A DNA stretch of 64,000 bases from CAYQQQ01 sp964420125 (lineage in GTDB: Bacteria > Actinomycetota > Acidimicrobiia > Acidimicrobiales > Microtrichaceae): positions 1 to 64,000 of the forward strand of contig CAYQQQ010000012.1 of the NCBI GenBank assembly GCA_964420125.1. The letters are read 5' to 3'. The notes below the pieces were generated by a model that saw only the letters and a program-made list of their open reading frames with translations, had not been told where the DNA came from and did no database searches. The position numbers and the translations under genes are program-made. This document shows, piece after piece, positions 34,654 to 43,113 of the stretch (positions within the stretch are counted from its first letter, which is position 1; each line of letters opens with the position of its first letter).

Positions 34654-35628
34654 TCAGGAGATGCGGCGGATCCCGGATCGACTGGTCCGCCGTCTGCGGG
34701 GTGACAAGTGCGAGCGGCCGAGCGACCATTCGCCGAGGGTCTCGTTGCCGAGGGATCGGACGGCGGGCCAGAGGTCCTCTCCCGTGAGATCGGAGCGCGG
34801 TGGGTCGATCTCGAGCTCGTTGAGATCCTCCTCCATCTCGTCGATGGCGCTGCGAGCCTTGACGGCGAGGGTGCGAGTCGTCCCGATCTCTGCGGCGGAC
34901 TCGAGGCTCACGAGCTGCCGGGCGATGCCGAACATGGCGATCCAGTTCGGTGTGACGGCCGGCATCGACCCGACGAAGGCCTCGAGCTCGGCCCGCCTTG
35001 CCAGCGAGTAGTAGAACCGATTGCCCATCGGCCTGACGGTCAGAACTCCGGCCCGCGCGAGCGCTTCGCACTCCTCGGCGACGTTTCGCTTGGTGTAGTT
35101 GGTGGCCGTGCTGATGGTCGCCGTGCTCGACCGACCATCATCATGGGAGAGGAAGTAGCGCAGGATCTCGGTGCGGGCACCGATGCCGAACATGGCTCGT
35201 AGACGGAGCCAGACCATCGACGGCTTGTCGAGCTGCGGCGCTGACGATCGGCCCGTCACCGTGAACCGACGAGGCTCGGTCGAGTAGGGCCAGACGACGC
35301 CGGCGTGCTCGCCCACGGTCGCGGCGAAGGCCCCGAACGCGCTTCGCGCCGCCGGTGGCTGATCCCGCACGAGGTTCCTGAGCCGCGTCTTGGAGACGTA
35401 TCGCCAGTTCCGCACGCACCAGTCAGTGGCCTCATCTCGCAGCCGTGCGTCTTCGTCGCCCAGGAAGGCGGTGAAGACGAGCAGTGGTTCGGGGTCGATC
35501 GCCCAGTCGCTGTGGGTCTCGGTCCAGCCCGACACCCCGAGCTCGACCCACGCGCCCCAGGCCAGCGCGGTCGCCTGCTCGGCGAACCTGGCGGCAGGAC
35601 GGCGGCGGACGTGCCTAGAGGTCGGCAT
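34654..35628 (-). CDS. Winged-helix protein partnered with nucleotidyltransferase (candidate antitoxin)
   Basis: A 324-residue protein. Residues ~140-215 look like a winged helix: GARTEILRYFLSHDDG, an SISTATNYTKRNVAEECEALARAGVL-type recognition region and a wing with GNRFYYSL. The N-terminal part is helical and Trp-rich; the C-terminus is basic. ATG 35628 overlaps the nucleotidyltransferase stop by 14 bp, so the two are coupled. Pairing of a wHTH protein with a nucleotidyltransferase recalls type IV AbiE systems, though the gene order here is toxin-like gene first. Confidence 0.65.
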   Translation of the reverse strand: MPTSRHVRRRPAARFAEQATALAWGAWVELGVSGWTETHSDWAIDPEPLLVFTAFLGDEDARLRDEATDWCVRNWRYVSKTRLRNLVRDQPPAARSAFGAFAATVGEHAGVVWPYSTEPRRFTVTGRSSAPQLDKPSMVWLRLRAMFGIGARTEILRYFLSHDDGRSSTATISTATNYTKRNVAEECEALARAGVLTVRPMGNRFYYSLARRAELEAFVGSMPAVTPNWIAMFGIARQLVSLESAAEIGTTRTLAVKARSAIDEMEEDLNELEIDPPRSDLTGEDLWPAVRSLGNETLGEWSLGRSHLSPRRRRTSRSGIRRIS

Positions 35629-36190
35629 CGCCGACCTCCACGTCGAAGAGCGCCAGCGCCCCCCGCAGCTCACCGAGGAACCCAACGGAGGGATCGTGGG
35701 TGCGGGTCCACCGGGCCGCCACCACGAGCTCGTCCCAGGAGGGAGCCAGCGCACGAAGGTCGTCCATGTGCTTGCTGCGCGGGCCCTGGTCGACCAGGGC
35801 GTAGAGCTTGAAGCAGATCAAGTCCTCGCGTGCCGGCAGGTGGACCTCGAGCGAGCTGTACCGACGAACGGTCACCCGGTCCGCGATCCCGTCCGGCAGT
35901 CCGAAGTCGATCAGCCCGGCCGGTCCGACGTTCAACCACCGATCGCCCACACCAAGCGCTCGGCCGACCTCGCCGACAGCGTCGGCGAGGAACAGCGGGA
36001 GCACGTCTGCCTTCCCGTAGCCGGCAGGCTCGACAAGGCCGACGACATCGACGTCAGCGGTCGGTCGTTCGATGTAGCCGAGCAGCAGCAGACTGCTGCC
36101 CCCGATCACGAGAAGCCCGACATCCTGCCCGCGCTCGGCAAGGAGCTCGCCCAGCGTCTCCAGCGCATCCTCCAAGCGGTCCCGCTCCAT
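35615..36190 (-). CDS. Nucleotidyltransferase-fold protein (AbiEii/DUF6036-like candidate toxin)
   Basis: A 191-residue protein with the polymerase-beta-type motif GGSSLLLLGYIERPTADVDVV: Gly-Ser followed by D-x-D about 13 residues later. A further region, EVHLPAREDLICFKLYALVDQG, and a KHMDDLRAL helix match DUF6036/AbiEii-like nucleotidyltransferases. Relatives modify tRNA or other targets to stop growth. The motif looks intact. An inverted repeat lies 23 bp upstream of its ATG. Confidence 0.78.
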   Translation of the reverse strand: MERDRLEDALETLGELLAERGQDVGLLVIGGSSLLLLGYIERPTADVDVVGLVEPAGYGKADVLPLFLADAVGEVGRALGVGDRWLNVGPAGLIDFGLPDGIADRVTVRRYSSLEVHLPAREDLICFKLYALVDQGPRSKHMDDLRALAPSWDELVVAARWTRTHDPSVGFLGELRGALALFDVEVGDADL

Positions 36191-36528
36191 GATCGAGAGG
36201 ATAACCTGCTCGATACGAGAAATCTACCTACTCGTATCCGCAGCTCGACAGGCTCCACTCTTGATAAACCCTCGATACCTTGAATATCTCGGGCTGGCCG
36301 ACCCGGAGCGAGTGCCACGTCCTGACCATCGCCGCGAGACGGTCGAGGGCGGTCTGCGAGTTCTGCTCGCGGCTGGCCAGCGGGGCGCTATGTATCAGGG
36401 ATGTATCAGAACGGTCCGTCACGGGCGGTTCCAGGGGGTGCCGCCAGGTCCGGCCGAGCGCCCGAAACCCTTGAGAACACGGCACGTTCCGGCATGGGCC
36501 GTCACCCGCCGAACCTCTGTTCGAAGCC
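36191..36528. other. Gene-free right end of element 2
   Basis: A 338-bp stretch. It holds the upstream inverted repeat (36213-36237), an AT-richer patch around 36260-36290, and two direct copies of TGTATCAG (36391-36398 and 36402-36409) before the third att core. No convincing gene. The patch may hold the promoter of the nucleotidyltransferase gene. Confidence 0.6.
36213..36237. promoter_or_regulatory. Inverted repeat upstream of the nucleotidyltransferase gene
   Basis: ATACGAG-N11-CTCGTAT, a perfect 7-bp inverted repeat with centres two helical turns apart, 23 bp upstream of the start codon. It suits binding of a dimeric regulator such as the winged-helix partner. Confidence 0.5.
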
Positions 36529-36573
36529 CTACGGATCAGAAGGTTGGGGGTTCGAGTCCCTCCGAGCGCGCTG
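36529..36573. repeat. att core, copy 3 (attR)
   Basis: 45 bp identical to the start of copies 1 and 2. The sequence then diverges into chromosome, so this is the outer right boundary of the tandem array. Confidence 0.92.
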
Positions 36574-36590
36574 TACCGATGTGCTGGTCC

Positions 36591-36620
36591 GAGGCGGTCC
36601 CCGGTTCCGGAGGCCGCCTC
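36591..36620 (+). terminator. Displaced ancestral tRNA-Arg terminator
   Basis: GAGGCGG / CCGCCTC stem around a 16-nt loop, 17 bp past the outer att core. This is where the tRNA terminator would lie in an uninterrupted chromosome. Confidence 0.55.
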
Positions 36621-36807
36621 TTGCGCATTCGGGGAGGGCCGACTTCTACGGGTCTTCCAGCGGACCGGTTGGGACGGGGTGGTACGGGCTGTGATTGCTC
36701 GCACCTGGATGGCACGAACGGCGCTCGATGAGAGGGTGTCGCCAACGGGTGGCTCGGCGTACACTCACTTCGTTGGTTTCGTTTGCTTCGCTCAAAGGGA
36801 GGCGACC

Positions 36808-37215
36808 ATGAGCATCCAGTCCGAGGTGGAGCAGGCCGACGCGGCCGCGAGCGCGCTCGCCAAGGGTCGGGTCGTGGTGATGCCACGGGGACGCCGGGGG
36901 GAGCCGGTGGAGGTGCCCGAATCGGTCGTGCGCGTGCTGGCGGAGGTGCTCGACCACGCCCGTCGTGGCGAGCACGTGCGGGTGATAGCCGATGACGAGG
37001 AGATCACCACCCAACAGGCCGCGGACCTCCTCAACGTCTCGCGTCCCTACCTGGTCGGGCTCGTGGACCGGGGCAAGATCCCGTCGCGTAAGGTCGGCAC
37101 TCGCCGCCGGCTGAAGCTCGCCGACGTGCTCCTGTACCGGGAGGTCGACCAGGCCCGACGCCTCGATGCCGTCAACGCGCTCGCCGCAGAGGCCCAAGGG
37201 CTCGGGATCTACTGA
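36808..37215 (+). CDS. VapB-like antitoxin with excisionase-type DNA-binding domain
   Basis: A 135-residue protein. The C-terminal half is an HTH_17 domain, EEITTQQAADLLNVSRPYLV then GKIPSRKVGTRRRLKLADVLLY; the N-terminal half is mixed alpha-beta. Start ATG 36808 follows GGGAGG. The gene is 5 bp from the PIN gene, the usual antitoxin-first pairing. A TACACT -10-like element is at 36760-36765. Confidence 0.83.
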   Translation: MSIQSEVEQADAAASALAKGRVVVMPRGRRGEPVEVPESVVRVLAEVLDHARRGEHVRVIADDEEITTQQAADLLNVSRPYLVGLVDRGKIPSRKVGTRRRLKLADVLLYREVDQARRLDAVNALAAEAQGLGIY

Positions 37216-37220
37216 CCCGC

Positions 37221-37781
37221 ATGCCGAGACCGGTGGCGTTGTTGGACGCCAACGTGCTGTACCCGGCTCGGTTGCGGGATCTGCTCATCCGGCTTGCGAT
37301 CGCCGGCCTCTACCAGGGGCGCTGGAGCGAGCAGATCCTCGACGAGTGCTTCGACAACCTGCTCGAGAACCGGCCGGATCTCGCCCAGGAACAACTGTCT
37401 CGCACGCGACAGCTCATGTCGACAGCCCTCCCAGATGCGGTCGTCACCGGCCACGAGGACCGCATCGCGGGGCTCGACCTGCCCGACCCCGACGATCGTC
37501 ACGTGCTCGCAGCCGCGGTGACCGCAGGAGCCTCGCTTCTCGTCACCGACAACCTCGACGACTTCCCGGCCGAGCGGATCCCCGAGGGACTGCGTGTGGT
37601 GTCCACCGATGACTTCGTGCTCGAGCTGGCCAGCGACGATCTCGACGTCGTCGTCGATGTCGTCGAGACCCAAGCCGCCGGGCTCGTGAACCCGCCGATG
37701 ACGGCGAGCGAGCTTCTCGACGGGCTCGAGGCCGTTGGGTTGGTCAACTCGGTCGCGGTGCTCCGCCCGGCGATCAGCTGA
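37221..37781 (+). CDS. PIN-domain ribonuclease toxin (VapC-like)
   Basis: A 186-residue PIN protein. Acidic active-site residues are visible: Asp9 in ALLDANVLYP, Glu42 in LDECFDNL, and the later DPDDRHVLAAAV and LLVTDNLDDFP segments. The extra C-terminal ~50 residues are typical of the longer PIN_3 group. Toxin paired with the HTH antitoxin upstream. Its end overlaps the convergent truncated integrase by 8 bp. Confidence 0.88.
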   Translation: MPRPVALLDANVLYPARLRDLLIRLAIAGLYQGRWSEQILDECFDNLLENRPDLAQEQLSRTRQLMSTALPDAVVTGHEDRIAGLDLPDPDDRHVLAAAVTAGASLLVTDNLDDFPAERIPEGLRVVSTDDFVLELASDDLDVVVDVVETQAAGLVNPPMTASELLDGLEAVGLVNSVAVLRPAIS

Positions 37782-38281
37782 TCGCAGCGTCGAGGAGCCG
37801 TTCGAAGACCTCTGACGCCTCAGCCTGCATGCCGGGGAGGACGTGCTGGTACACGTTGAGAGTGAAGCCCGGGCTGGCATGGCCGAGGCGTTCGGATACG
37901 ACCCTGACCGGGACGCCTTCACGCAGCAGCAGGGTGGCGTGGGTGTGGCGCAGGTCGCGGAAGCGGATGCGGGGCATCCTGTGCTTGGCGACGAGCCGGT
38001 CGAAGGCGCAGGTGACGTACTCGGGGTGGATCGGCCCGCCGTCGGGCCCGGCGAACACCAGGCCCTTTGGGTCGAACACGTCGCCGCCTTCGGCGGCGGA
38101 TTCCTCGGCAGCTTCTCGGTGGCGGCGGAGCGCGTCGAGGACCTGGCGGGAGACGCTGATGGTCCGGCGTGCCGTGCGGGCCTCCACGTCGGTGAACTGC
38201 AGGTCCCAGCCGACCTCGGCGAGCGACCTGCGGATGGTGATGGTCGAGCGGTCGAAGTCGATGTCGTGCCAGTGCAGGATC
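37774..38281 (-). pseudogene. Truncated tyrosine recombinase (C-terminal half only)
   Basis: About 169 codons from LHWHDIDFDRSTITIRRSL to the stop. It keeps FRDLRHTHATLLLREG, RLGHASPGFTLNVYQHVL with the Tyr, but starts just after the position of the first catalytic Arg (normally G-x-R-x-x-E before W-x-D-I-D). It therefore lacks an essential residue and the DNA-binding arms. The break at ~38281 is where the kinase remnant begins on the other strand. The frame stays open upstream only by chance, through antisense of the kinase gene. Confidence 0.85.
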
Positions 38282-39478
38282 GTGCAGGACGTCGTCGACA
38301 ACGACCCGGGCCTCGCCGGCCTGGTCGACGGCATCCGCAACGCCGTGTTCCCCTTCGCCGACCTCCTCGCGGCCGGCGCACCGGTCGCCCTCGTCGAAGC
38401 GCTGGCGACGGCATGCTCACCGAAGCCCGCCGACCGGTTCGCCTCCACCGCCGCCTTCGCGGACGCGCTCCGCTCGGTGGCGCCCTCGTCGTCCCCGCCC
38501 CAACCGCTCGGACACCGACGGCCCCGCCGGCGCAGAGCGGCGAAGGTGGCGGCAGGGGTCCTCGGAGTGGGGGTGATCGCGGCGATCTCCGCCTTCACCT
38601 TCACACGCCTCGATGGCGCACCGGCGACGACGGCTCCGCCGGTGGCGCCCCCGGCGCCGAGCCTGCAGCGCACCGGGATCGCCTCCGACACCCAGTCGGT
38701 GGCGCTCCCGCCGGCGTTCGTCGATGCCGGCGGCGCGATCGAGATGGCCATGTTCGTGCCCGCGCCCGACCACCGGATGTGCCTGTCCGCGCCGGTCGCC
38801 GCCGCGCTGCCGTTCGGCCAGGACTGGTGCGACACCCGGTGGATCGGCGACGCCCGCGGGTTCTCCGGCGAGGACCGCGTCGACCCCCTCCGCTCCCAGC
38901 TGTTCGTCCGCGTGGATCTCGACCAGCAGACCGTCAGCGCATCGGCGCGCGACACGTGCAGCACCACACCGTTCAGCGGCCCCGAGGTCTGCGTCGGCGA
39001 ACCGGCACCGGTGGTGGAGACCGACGCCCCGTACTCCACGCGCTTTCGCACCGACTGGAAGTCCTGCGGTGAGCAGCCACTCATCATGGCGTTGGAGCTG
39101 GACGCCGAATGCCGGGCCCTGACCGGACAGTGGTACCTGCCAGGTGAGGAGTCGGTGCCCTACGTGAACGCCTACGTCACCAGCGTCGCCGGCGACGAGG
39201 TGCTGCGCATCGAGTTCAACTACTCCGAGCGCGACGCCAGCCGCAACGTGCCCCGCATGACCCACGAGGCCCGCATCGACCTCTTCGCCGACCACACCTT
39301 CACCGTCGAGCGGGACTGCTGGCCGTCCTTCGAGATGCAGCGGCTCACCGTCGACGGCGTCACCACCCTGCTCGAGGGAGAGCCCCGTGACGTCGTGAAC
39401 TCCAGCGGTGGGCCCACCATGCCGATCGAGCTCAACGGCGCCAAGGACAAGGAGTGCGCCGACCTCGGCGTCTGGTGA
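38282..39478 (+). pseudogene. 5'-truncated membrane Ser/Thr protein kinase
   Basis: Starts at the breakpoint with the end of a kinase domain: VEALATACSPKPADRFASTAAFADAL is the subdomain XI signature. Lobes I to about IX, including the ATP site and catalytic loop, are missing. One membrane segment (KVAAGVLGVGVIAAISAFTF) follows, then ~290 residues of extracellular domain with several cysteines. A GTG at 38282 could give a short product, but no kinase activity is possible. Confidence 0.8.
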
Positions 39479-39559
39479 CCGCCCCGCCGCGGCCGGCCCA
39501 CCGCCAGCTACGGCCCGGGGTGCCGTCGGCGATCGACGTTCCAGGAACGGTCGCGTCCG

Positions 39560-40771
39560 TCAGACCGTGCAGGCACCGGGCTCGAGATCGGCGCTCTCCC
39601 GCACTGCGGGAAGCGTGCACAGCCAGCGGGCGATCGCCTCCGGCGTCGCCTCGGCGTCGAGCGCGGTCCCGCTGGAGTAGGTGAACACGAACGCCGTGCC
39701 GTCCGCGTCGAACTGCACGACCCGGTCGGCGCCCACGAACAGCGCCACGGTGGCATCACCCTTCGACATGACGTCGGCCACCTCGCCGCCGTTGGTGCGG
39801 GCCACGACGCTGCCGTCGGCTTCGACCGTCACCAGCCGGAACGAGTCCGGCGAGTACGCCGCGACCCGCGACGGATCGGGGTTGCTCCACTCCACCGTGG
39901 CCAGGTCCTCGGACAGGACCGCCGACCCACCCACACCCCACAGCACGGCCGCACCACCGTCGGGGCGGTACGCCACGCCACCCGCTCCCGGAGCTCCTGC
40001 GTGGGTGCGCAGCGGGATCCAACCACCATCGAGGTCGTGCTGCCACTGCTGGGCCGAGCCGTCCTCGTAGCGAGCGATGATGTCGGCGGTCCACGGCGAC
40101 ACCGCCACCGAGGTGACCGCCGAGCCGCTCGTCGGCAACTCCCCGACCACGGCGCCGTTGTCAGCATCGAGCACCCGTACCGTGCCGTCGGACCCGCCGA
40201 GCACCACGTAGCTGCCCCCGCCGACCCGGCCCCGGCCCGAGGTGGCGGTCACGGCGGTGGCCTCCGGCCAACGGTGGAGCTCCTGGCGCGTTGCCGAACC
40301 GGCGATCGGGATCCGCCACAGGACACCATCGGCCAGCACGAACGCGTCGTTGTCACGGTCACGGGTGTGGTCCGATGCCACGGCCACGTCGGCCCCGAGG
40401 TCGCCCATGTCCTGGACCCGACCGCTGAGGGTGTCGACCAGCCCCACCCGACCGTCGTCGAAGGCCACCATGGCCCGTCGGCCGTCGAGGGCCGCCGCCG
40501 ACACCACCGACCCGCCGGCGTCGAAGGCCACCTGCAGGCGCGGCAACGCCCCGGCAACGGCGGCGAGCCCGCCCGCCGCGGAACCTCGGGGATCCTCGCG
40601 GTAGCGACTCACCGCCAGGGCAGCCTCGGTCACCCAGTCCGTCGAGGCCACACCCGCTTCCACGGTCCTCGCCGGTGCCTCGACACGTGCGTCGGCCTCA
40701 TCGACCGGCCGCTCGGAGCACCCGACGACGCAGCCGAGCACGACGACGGTCCCGACGGCCGCCCGGATCAT
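39560..40771 (-). CDS. Beta-propeller-like lipoprotein
   Basis: A 403-residue predicted lipoprotein. Signal peptide MIRAAVGTVVVLGCVVGC ends in a lipobox. The body repeats short beta units of WD40/PQQ type such as VVLGGSDGTVRVLDADNGAV and MVAFDDGRVGLVDTLSGRV. The last ~50 residues carry two Cys. The upstream in-frame start at 40834 would place charged residues before the signal peptide, so ATG 40771 is preferred. Convergent with the kinase remnant; both may have formed one signalling locus before the insertion. Confidence 0.72.
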   Translation of the reverse strand: MIRAAVGTVVVLGCVVGCSERPVDEADARVEAPARTVEAGVASTDWVTEAALAVSRYREDPRGSAAGGLAAVAGALPRLQVAFDAGGSVVSAAALDGRRAMVAFDDGRVGLVDTLSGRVQDMGDLGADVAVASDHTRDRDNDAFVLADGVLWRIPIAGSATRQELHRWPEATAVTATSGRGRVGGGSYVVLGGSDGTVRVLDADNGAVVGELPTSGSAVTSVAVSPWTADIIARYEDGSAQQWQHDLDGGWIPLRTHAGAPGAGGVAYRPDGGAAVLWGVGGSAVLSEDLATVEWSNPDPSRVAAYSPDSFRLVTVEADGSVVARTNGGEVADVMSKGDATVALFVGADRVVQFDADGTAFVFTYSSGTALDAEATPEAIARWLCTLPAVRESADLEPGACTV

Positions 40772-40863
40772 GCCGCTGCGCCTCCCCCGATCTCCACATC
40801 CAGAAGGTACTCCGCGGGATGACACCTCCGTCACGTCCAGGCTCGGTCACCTATCCCACGACG

Positions 40864-41838
40864 TCAATCGAGGTGCGGCGGGAACCCGAACCGCTCGAAG
40901 TCGGCGGTGTCGAGGAAGGCGTGGATGGCGGCGATGCGTCCACCTGCCGGCTCGAGCACCTGGAGCGCCCAGGGCGCATGGCCGCCGGCGGGATCGATGC
41001 GGTACTGGGCGAACGCCGGGCAACCGTTGGCCTCGCCCCGCAGCAACCGTGAACCCCGGCACTCGATCCCCGCGCCGAGGTACCAGGCGATGAGGTCGTC
41101 CACCCCCTGGAGCCACATGGCATAGGGCGGCATCGTCTGGACCACGTCGTCGCGCATGAGTGCTGCCAGGCTGTCCATGTCGTAGCGCTCGAACGCGTCG
41201 ACGTAGCGCTCCAGCAGGCGTTGCTGCTCGTCGGACAGCGGTGGTGTGCGGCCCATCGGCGTCGAGCGGGCCAGCGTGGCGCGCGCCCGCTGCCGAGCGC
41301 TGTTGACCGACGCGACCGAGGTCTCCAACAGGTCGGCCACCTCGGCTGCCGACCATCGCAGGACGTCGCAGAGCACGAGCACCGCGCGCTGCTTCGCCGG
41401 GAGCCGTTGGAGGGCGGCGACGAACGCCAGGCGGATCGAGTCCCGGGCGACGGCGACCTCGCCCGGATCCCCGCCGAGGTCGATCACCGCCGAGTCGGGG
41501 ACCGGTGTGATCCAGCTGCCCTCGACCAGCACGTGGTCGAGGTGCACCGGGTCGGGGGTCCGGCGGGGACCCAGATCCATCGGCCGGGCCCGGCGCTGAG
41601 GGCTTCGTGCCATGTCGCAGCACACGTTGGTGGCGATGCGGAAGAGCCACGACCTCACGCTCGCCCGTCCCTCGAACCGCTCGGCGGCCCGCCACGCCCT
41701 CACCATCGTCTCCTGCACGGCGTCGTCGGCCTCCGAGGCGGAGCCGAGCATCCGATAGCAGTACCCGGTGAGCACTCGTCGGTGGGTCTCCAACTCGTCG
41801 ACCGACGGGGAGGTCGTGGGTTCGGCCACCTCGCTCAC
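40864..41838 (-). CDS. ECF sigma factor with SnoaL-like C-terminal domain (SigX5/SigJ-type)
   Basis: A 324-residue sigma factor. Region 2 is GYCYRMLGSASEADDAVQETMVRAWRA; region 4 is RLPAKQRAVLVLCDVLRWSAAEVADLLETSVASVNSARQRAR. Residues ~205-320 form a SnoaL-like domain (LERYVDAFERYDMDSLAALM, TMPPYAMWLQG). In this group the extra domain replaces an anti-sigma factor as regulator. It is the last gene of a four-gene cluster with GTGA overlap to the STAS-like gene. Confidence 0.9.
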   Translation of the reverse strand: MSEVAEPTTSPSVDELETHRRVLTGYCYRMLGSASEADDAVQETMVRAWRAAERFEGRASVRSWLFRIATNVCCDMARSPQRRARPMDLGPRRTPDPVHLDHVLVEGSWITPVPDSAVIDLGGDPGEVAVARDSIRLAFVAALQRLPAKQRAVLVLCDVLRWSAAEVADLLETSVASVNSARQRARATLARSTPMGRTPPLSDEQQRLLERYVDAFERYDMDSLAALMRDDVVQTMPPYAMWLQGVDDLIAWYLGAGIECRGSRLLRGEANGCPAFAQYRIDPAGGHAPWALQVLEPAGGRIAAIHAFLDTADFERFGFPPHLD

Positions 41839-42059
41839 GATCGCTCCCCGGCGGGCGGAACGGCCCCCGCGTCCGGCCGGTCACGCCGACGCGCCACGGA
41901 GTTCGGGCAGTCGGGGAGCACGTCGCCGAGGCCTGCCAGGTCCCTCAGCGCCCGCAGCGCTCCGTCGGCGCCGTCGAGGTGGATGCGGCATCCCGAGCGA
42001 CGCGCCGCCAGCGCCAGCCGGCAGAGCTCGTCGAGCGCTCCCAGCTCGGACGCGATCAC
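41835..42059 (-). CDS. Small STAS-like protein (possible anti-sigma antagonist)
   Basis: A 74-residue protein beginning MIASELGALDELCRLALAARRSG and ending with a variable Arg/Asp/Pro tail. The LDELCRLALAARRSGCRIHL pattern is like the core helix-strand of STAS domains (the LA-A-R-G signature), but the N-terminal strands with the Ser phosphosite are missing. It overlaps the neighbours by four bases on both sides, so it is genuinely translated or a remnant kept by coupling. Confidence 0.5.
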   Translation of the reverse strand: MIASELGALDELCRLALAARRSGCRIHLDGADGALRALRDLAGLGDVLPDCPNSVARRRDRPDAGAVPPAGERS

Positions 42060-42544
42060 GCCTCGCCCACCCCGTCGCCGTCGGCCGCGGCTCGCATCGC
42101 CGCCACGTCGATCTTGGTCATGGCCAACATGGCCCGCGTCGCCCGCTCGACCCGCGCCGGATCAGGGTCGGTCAGCAGCTCGGCCAGCTCGTCGGGGCAC
42201 ACCTGCCAGGACAGGCCGTAGCGGTCCTTGAGCCAACCGCACTGGCTCGTCTCCCCGCCCTCGGAGAGGGCTGCCCAGTAGTGGTCGACCTCCTCCTGGT
42301 CGGCGCAGTCGACGAGCAGGGAGACCGCCTCGGTGAAGGGGAACTGCGGACCGCCGTTGATGGCGGTGAACGGGGTGCCGTCGAGGTGGAAGTCGACGGT
42401 GACGACGCTGCCCACCGGGCCGGGCCCGGCCTCGGTGTAGTGGGCCACCCGGGTGATCGCCGAGTCGGGGAAGATCGAGCAGTAGTGCTCCGCCGCCTCG
42501 AGCGCCTCGGAGTCGAACCACAGGTTCGTGATGATCCGTGGCAT
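42056..42544 (-). CDS. VOC/PhnB-like protein
   Basis: A 162-residue PhnB-type VOC protein: MPRIITNLWFDSEALEAAEHYCSIFPDS, PFTAINGGPQFPFTEAVSLLVDCADQ and GETSQCGWLKDRYGLSWQVCP are family signatures (formerly called 3-demethylubiquinone methyltransferase-like). Function of these stand-alone proteins is uncharacterised. Overlaps the STAS-like gene. Confidence 0.87.
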   Translation of the reverse strand: MPRIITNLWFDSEALEAAEHYCSIFPDSAITRVAHYTEAGPGPVGSVVTVDFHLDGTPFTAINGGPQFPFTEAVSLLVDCADQEEVDHYWAALSEGGETSQCGWLKDRYGLSWQVCPDELAELLTDPDPARVERATRAMLAMTKIDVAAMRAAADGDGVGEA

Positions 42545-42547
42545 CGC

Positions 42548-42961
42548 TCAGCCCTCGGCGGCGACGTTGACCATCCAGGTCACGCCGAAGCGATCGACAC
42601 CCGAACCGAACAGCGGCGACCAGAAGGTCTCGCCGAGGGGCATCTCGACCTGTCCGCCATCCAGGAGCTCCTCGAAGATCCGGCGGGCCTCCGCAGCGTC
42701 GGCGAGGGTGAGGTTGAGCGCCGCCCCCTTGACCCCGGCGCCGTCCCCGGTGGGGTCGTCCGAGGCCATCAACAGGTCGCCGTCGCCGAAGGTGAGCGCG
42801 GCGTGGATCACGAAGTCCTCCGGCACCTCGAAGGGCATCTCCTCGCCTGCCGGGAGCTCGGCCGCCGACATGATGTCGAGCTGGCCACCGAGGACCTCCT
42901 GGTAGCGGGTCATCGCCTCGCGGGTGGTGTTGGTGAAGAACAGGTAGGGGTGCATGGACAT
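42548..42961 (-). CDS. VOC/PhnB-like protein, paralogue
   Basis: A 137-residue PhnB-type VOC protein: HPYLFFTNTTREAMTRYQEVLGG, LLMASDDPTGDG, and PLGETFWSPLFGSGVDRFGVTWMVN. First gene of the cluster, 3 bp before the second VOC gene. Two adjacent VOC genes next to an ECF sigma factor are common in actinobacteria; whether they are its targets is unknown. Confidence 0.87.
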   Translation of the reverse strand: MSMHPYLFFTNTTREAMTRYQEVLGGQLDIMSAAELPAGEEMPFEVPEDFVIHAALTFGDGDLLMASDDPTGDGAGVKGAALNLTLADAAEARRIFEELLDGGQVEMPLGETFWSPLFGSGVDRFGVTWMVNVAAEG

Positions 42962-43113
42962 GAGGGCCTCCTGGCCTGGCTGATGGGCTGACGAGGTGGA
43001 GACGGGTCGGCCGCCCCGAAATCATCGCGAACAGGAGCAGCTCTCCCACCGCGGGCGGGGCACCGCTCCCCTCGGCTTCGGGCGCCCGCCCCCTGGATGC
43101 CTATGCTGCGCGG

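Larger units (their letters stand above)
34455..36573. mobile_element. Element 2, integrase-less att-flanked cargo
   Basis: About 2.1 kb between att copies 2 and 3 (45 bp shared), holding only the nucleotidyltransferase and winged-helix genes. No recombinase. It is either a passenger mobilised by element 1's integrase or what is left of an earlier, larger island. Confidence 0.75.

Noticed and set aside
34361..35071. Open frame with GGTRTPNLLIR across the middle att copy
   Set aside because: That peptide is the antisense translation of the tRNA T arm, a known artefact; a similar one occurs at 36228-36764. The real gene is the winged-helix protein on the same strand in another frame.
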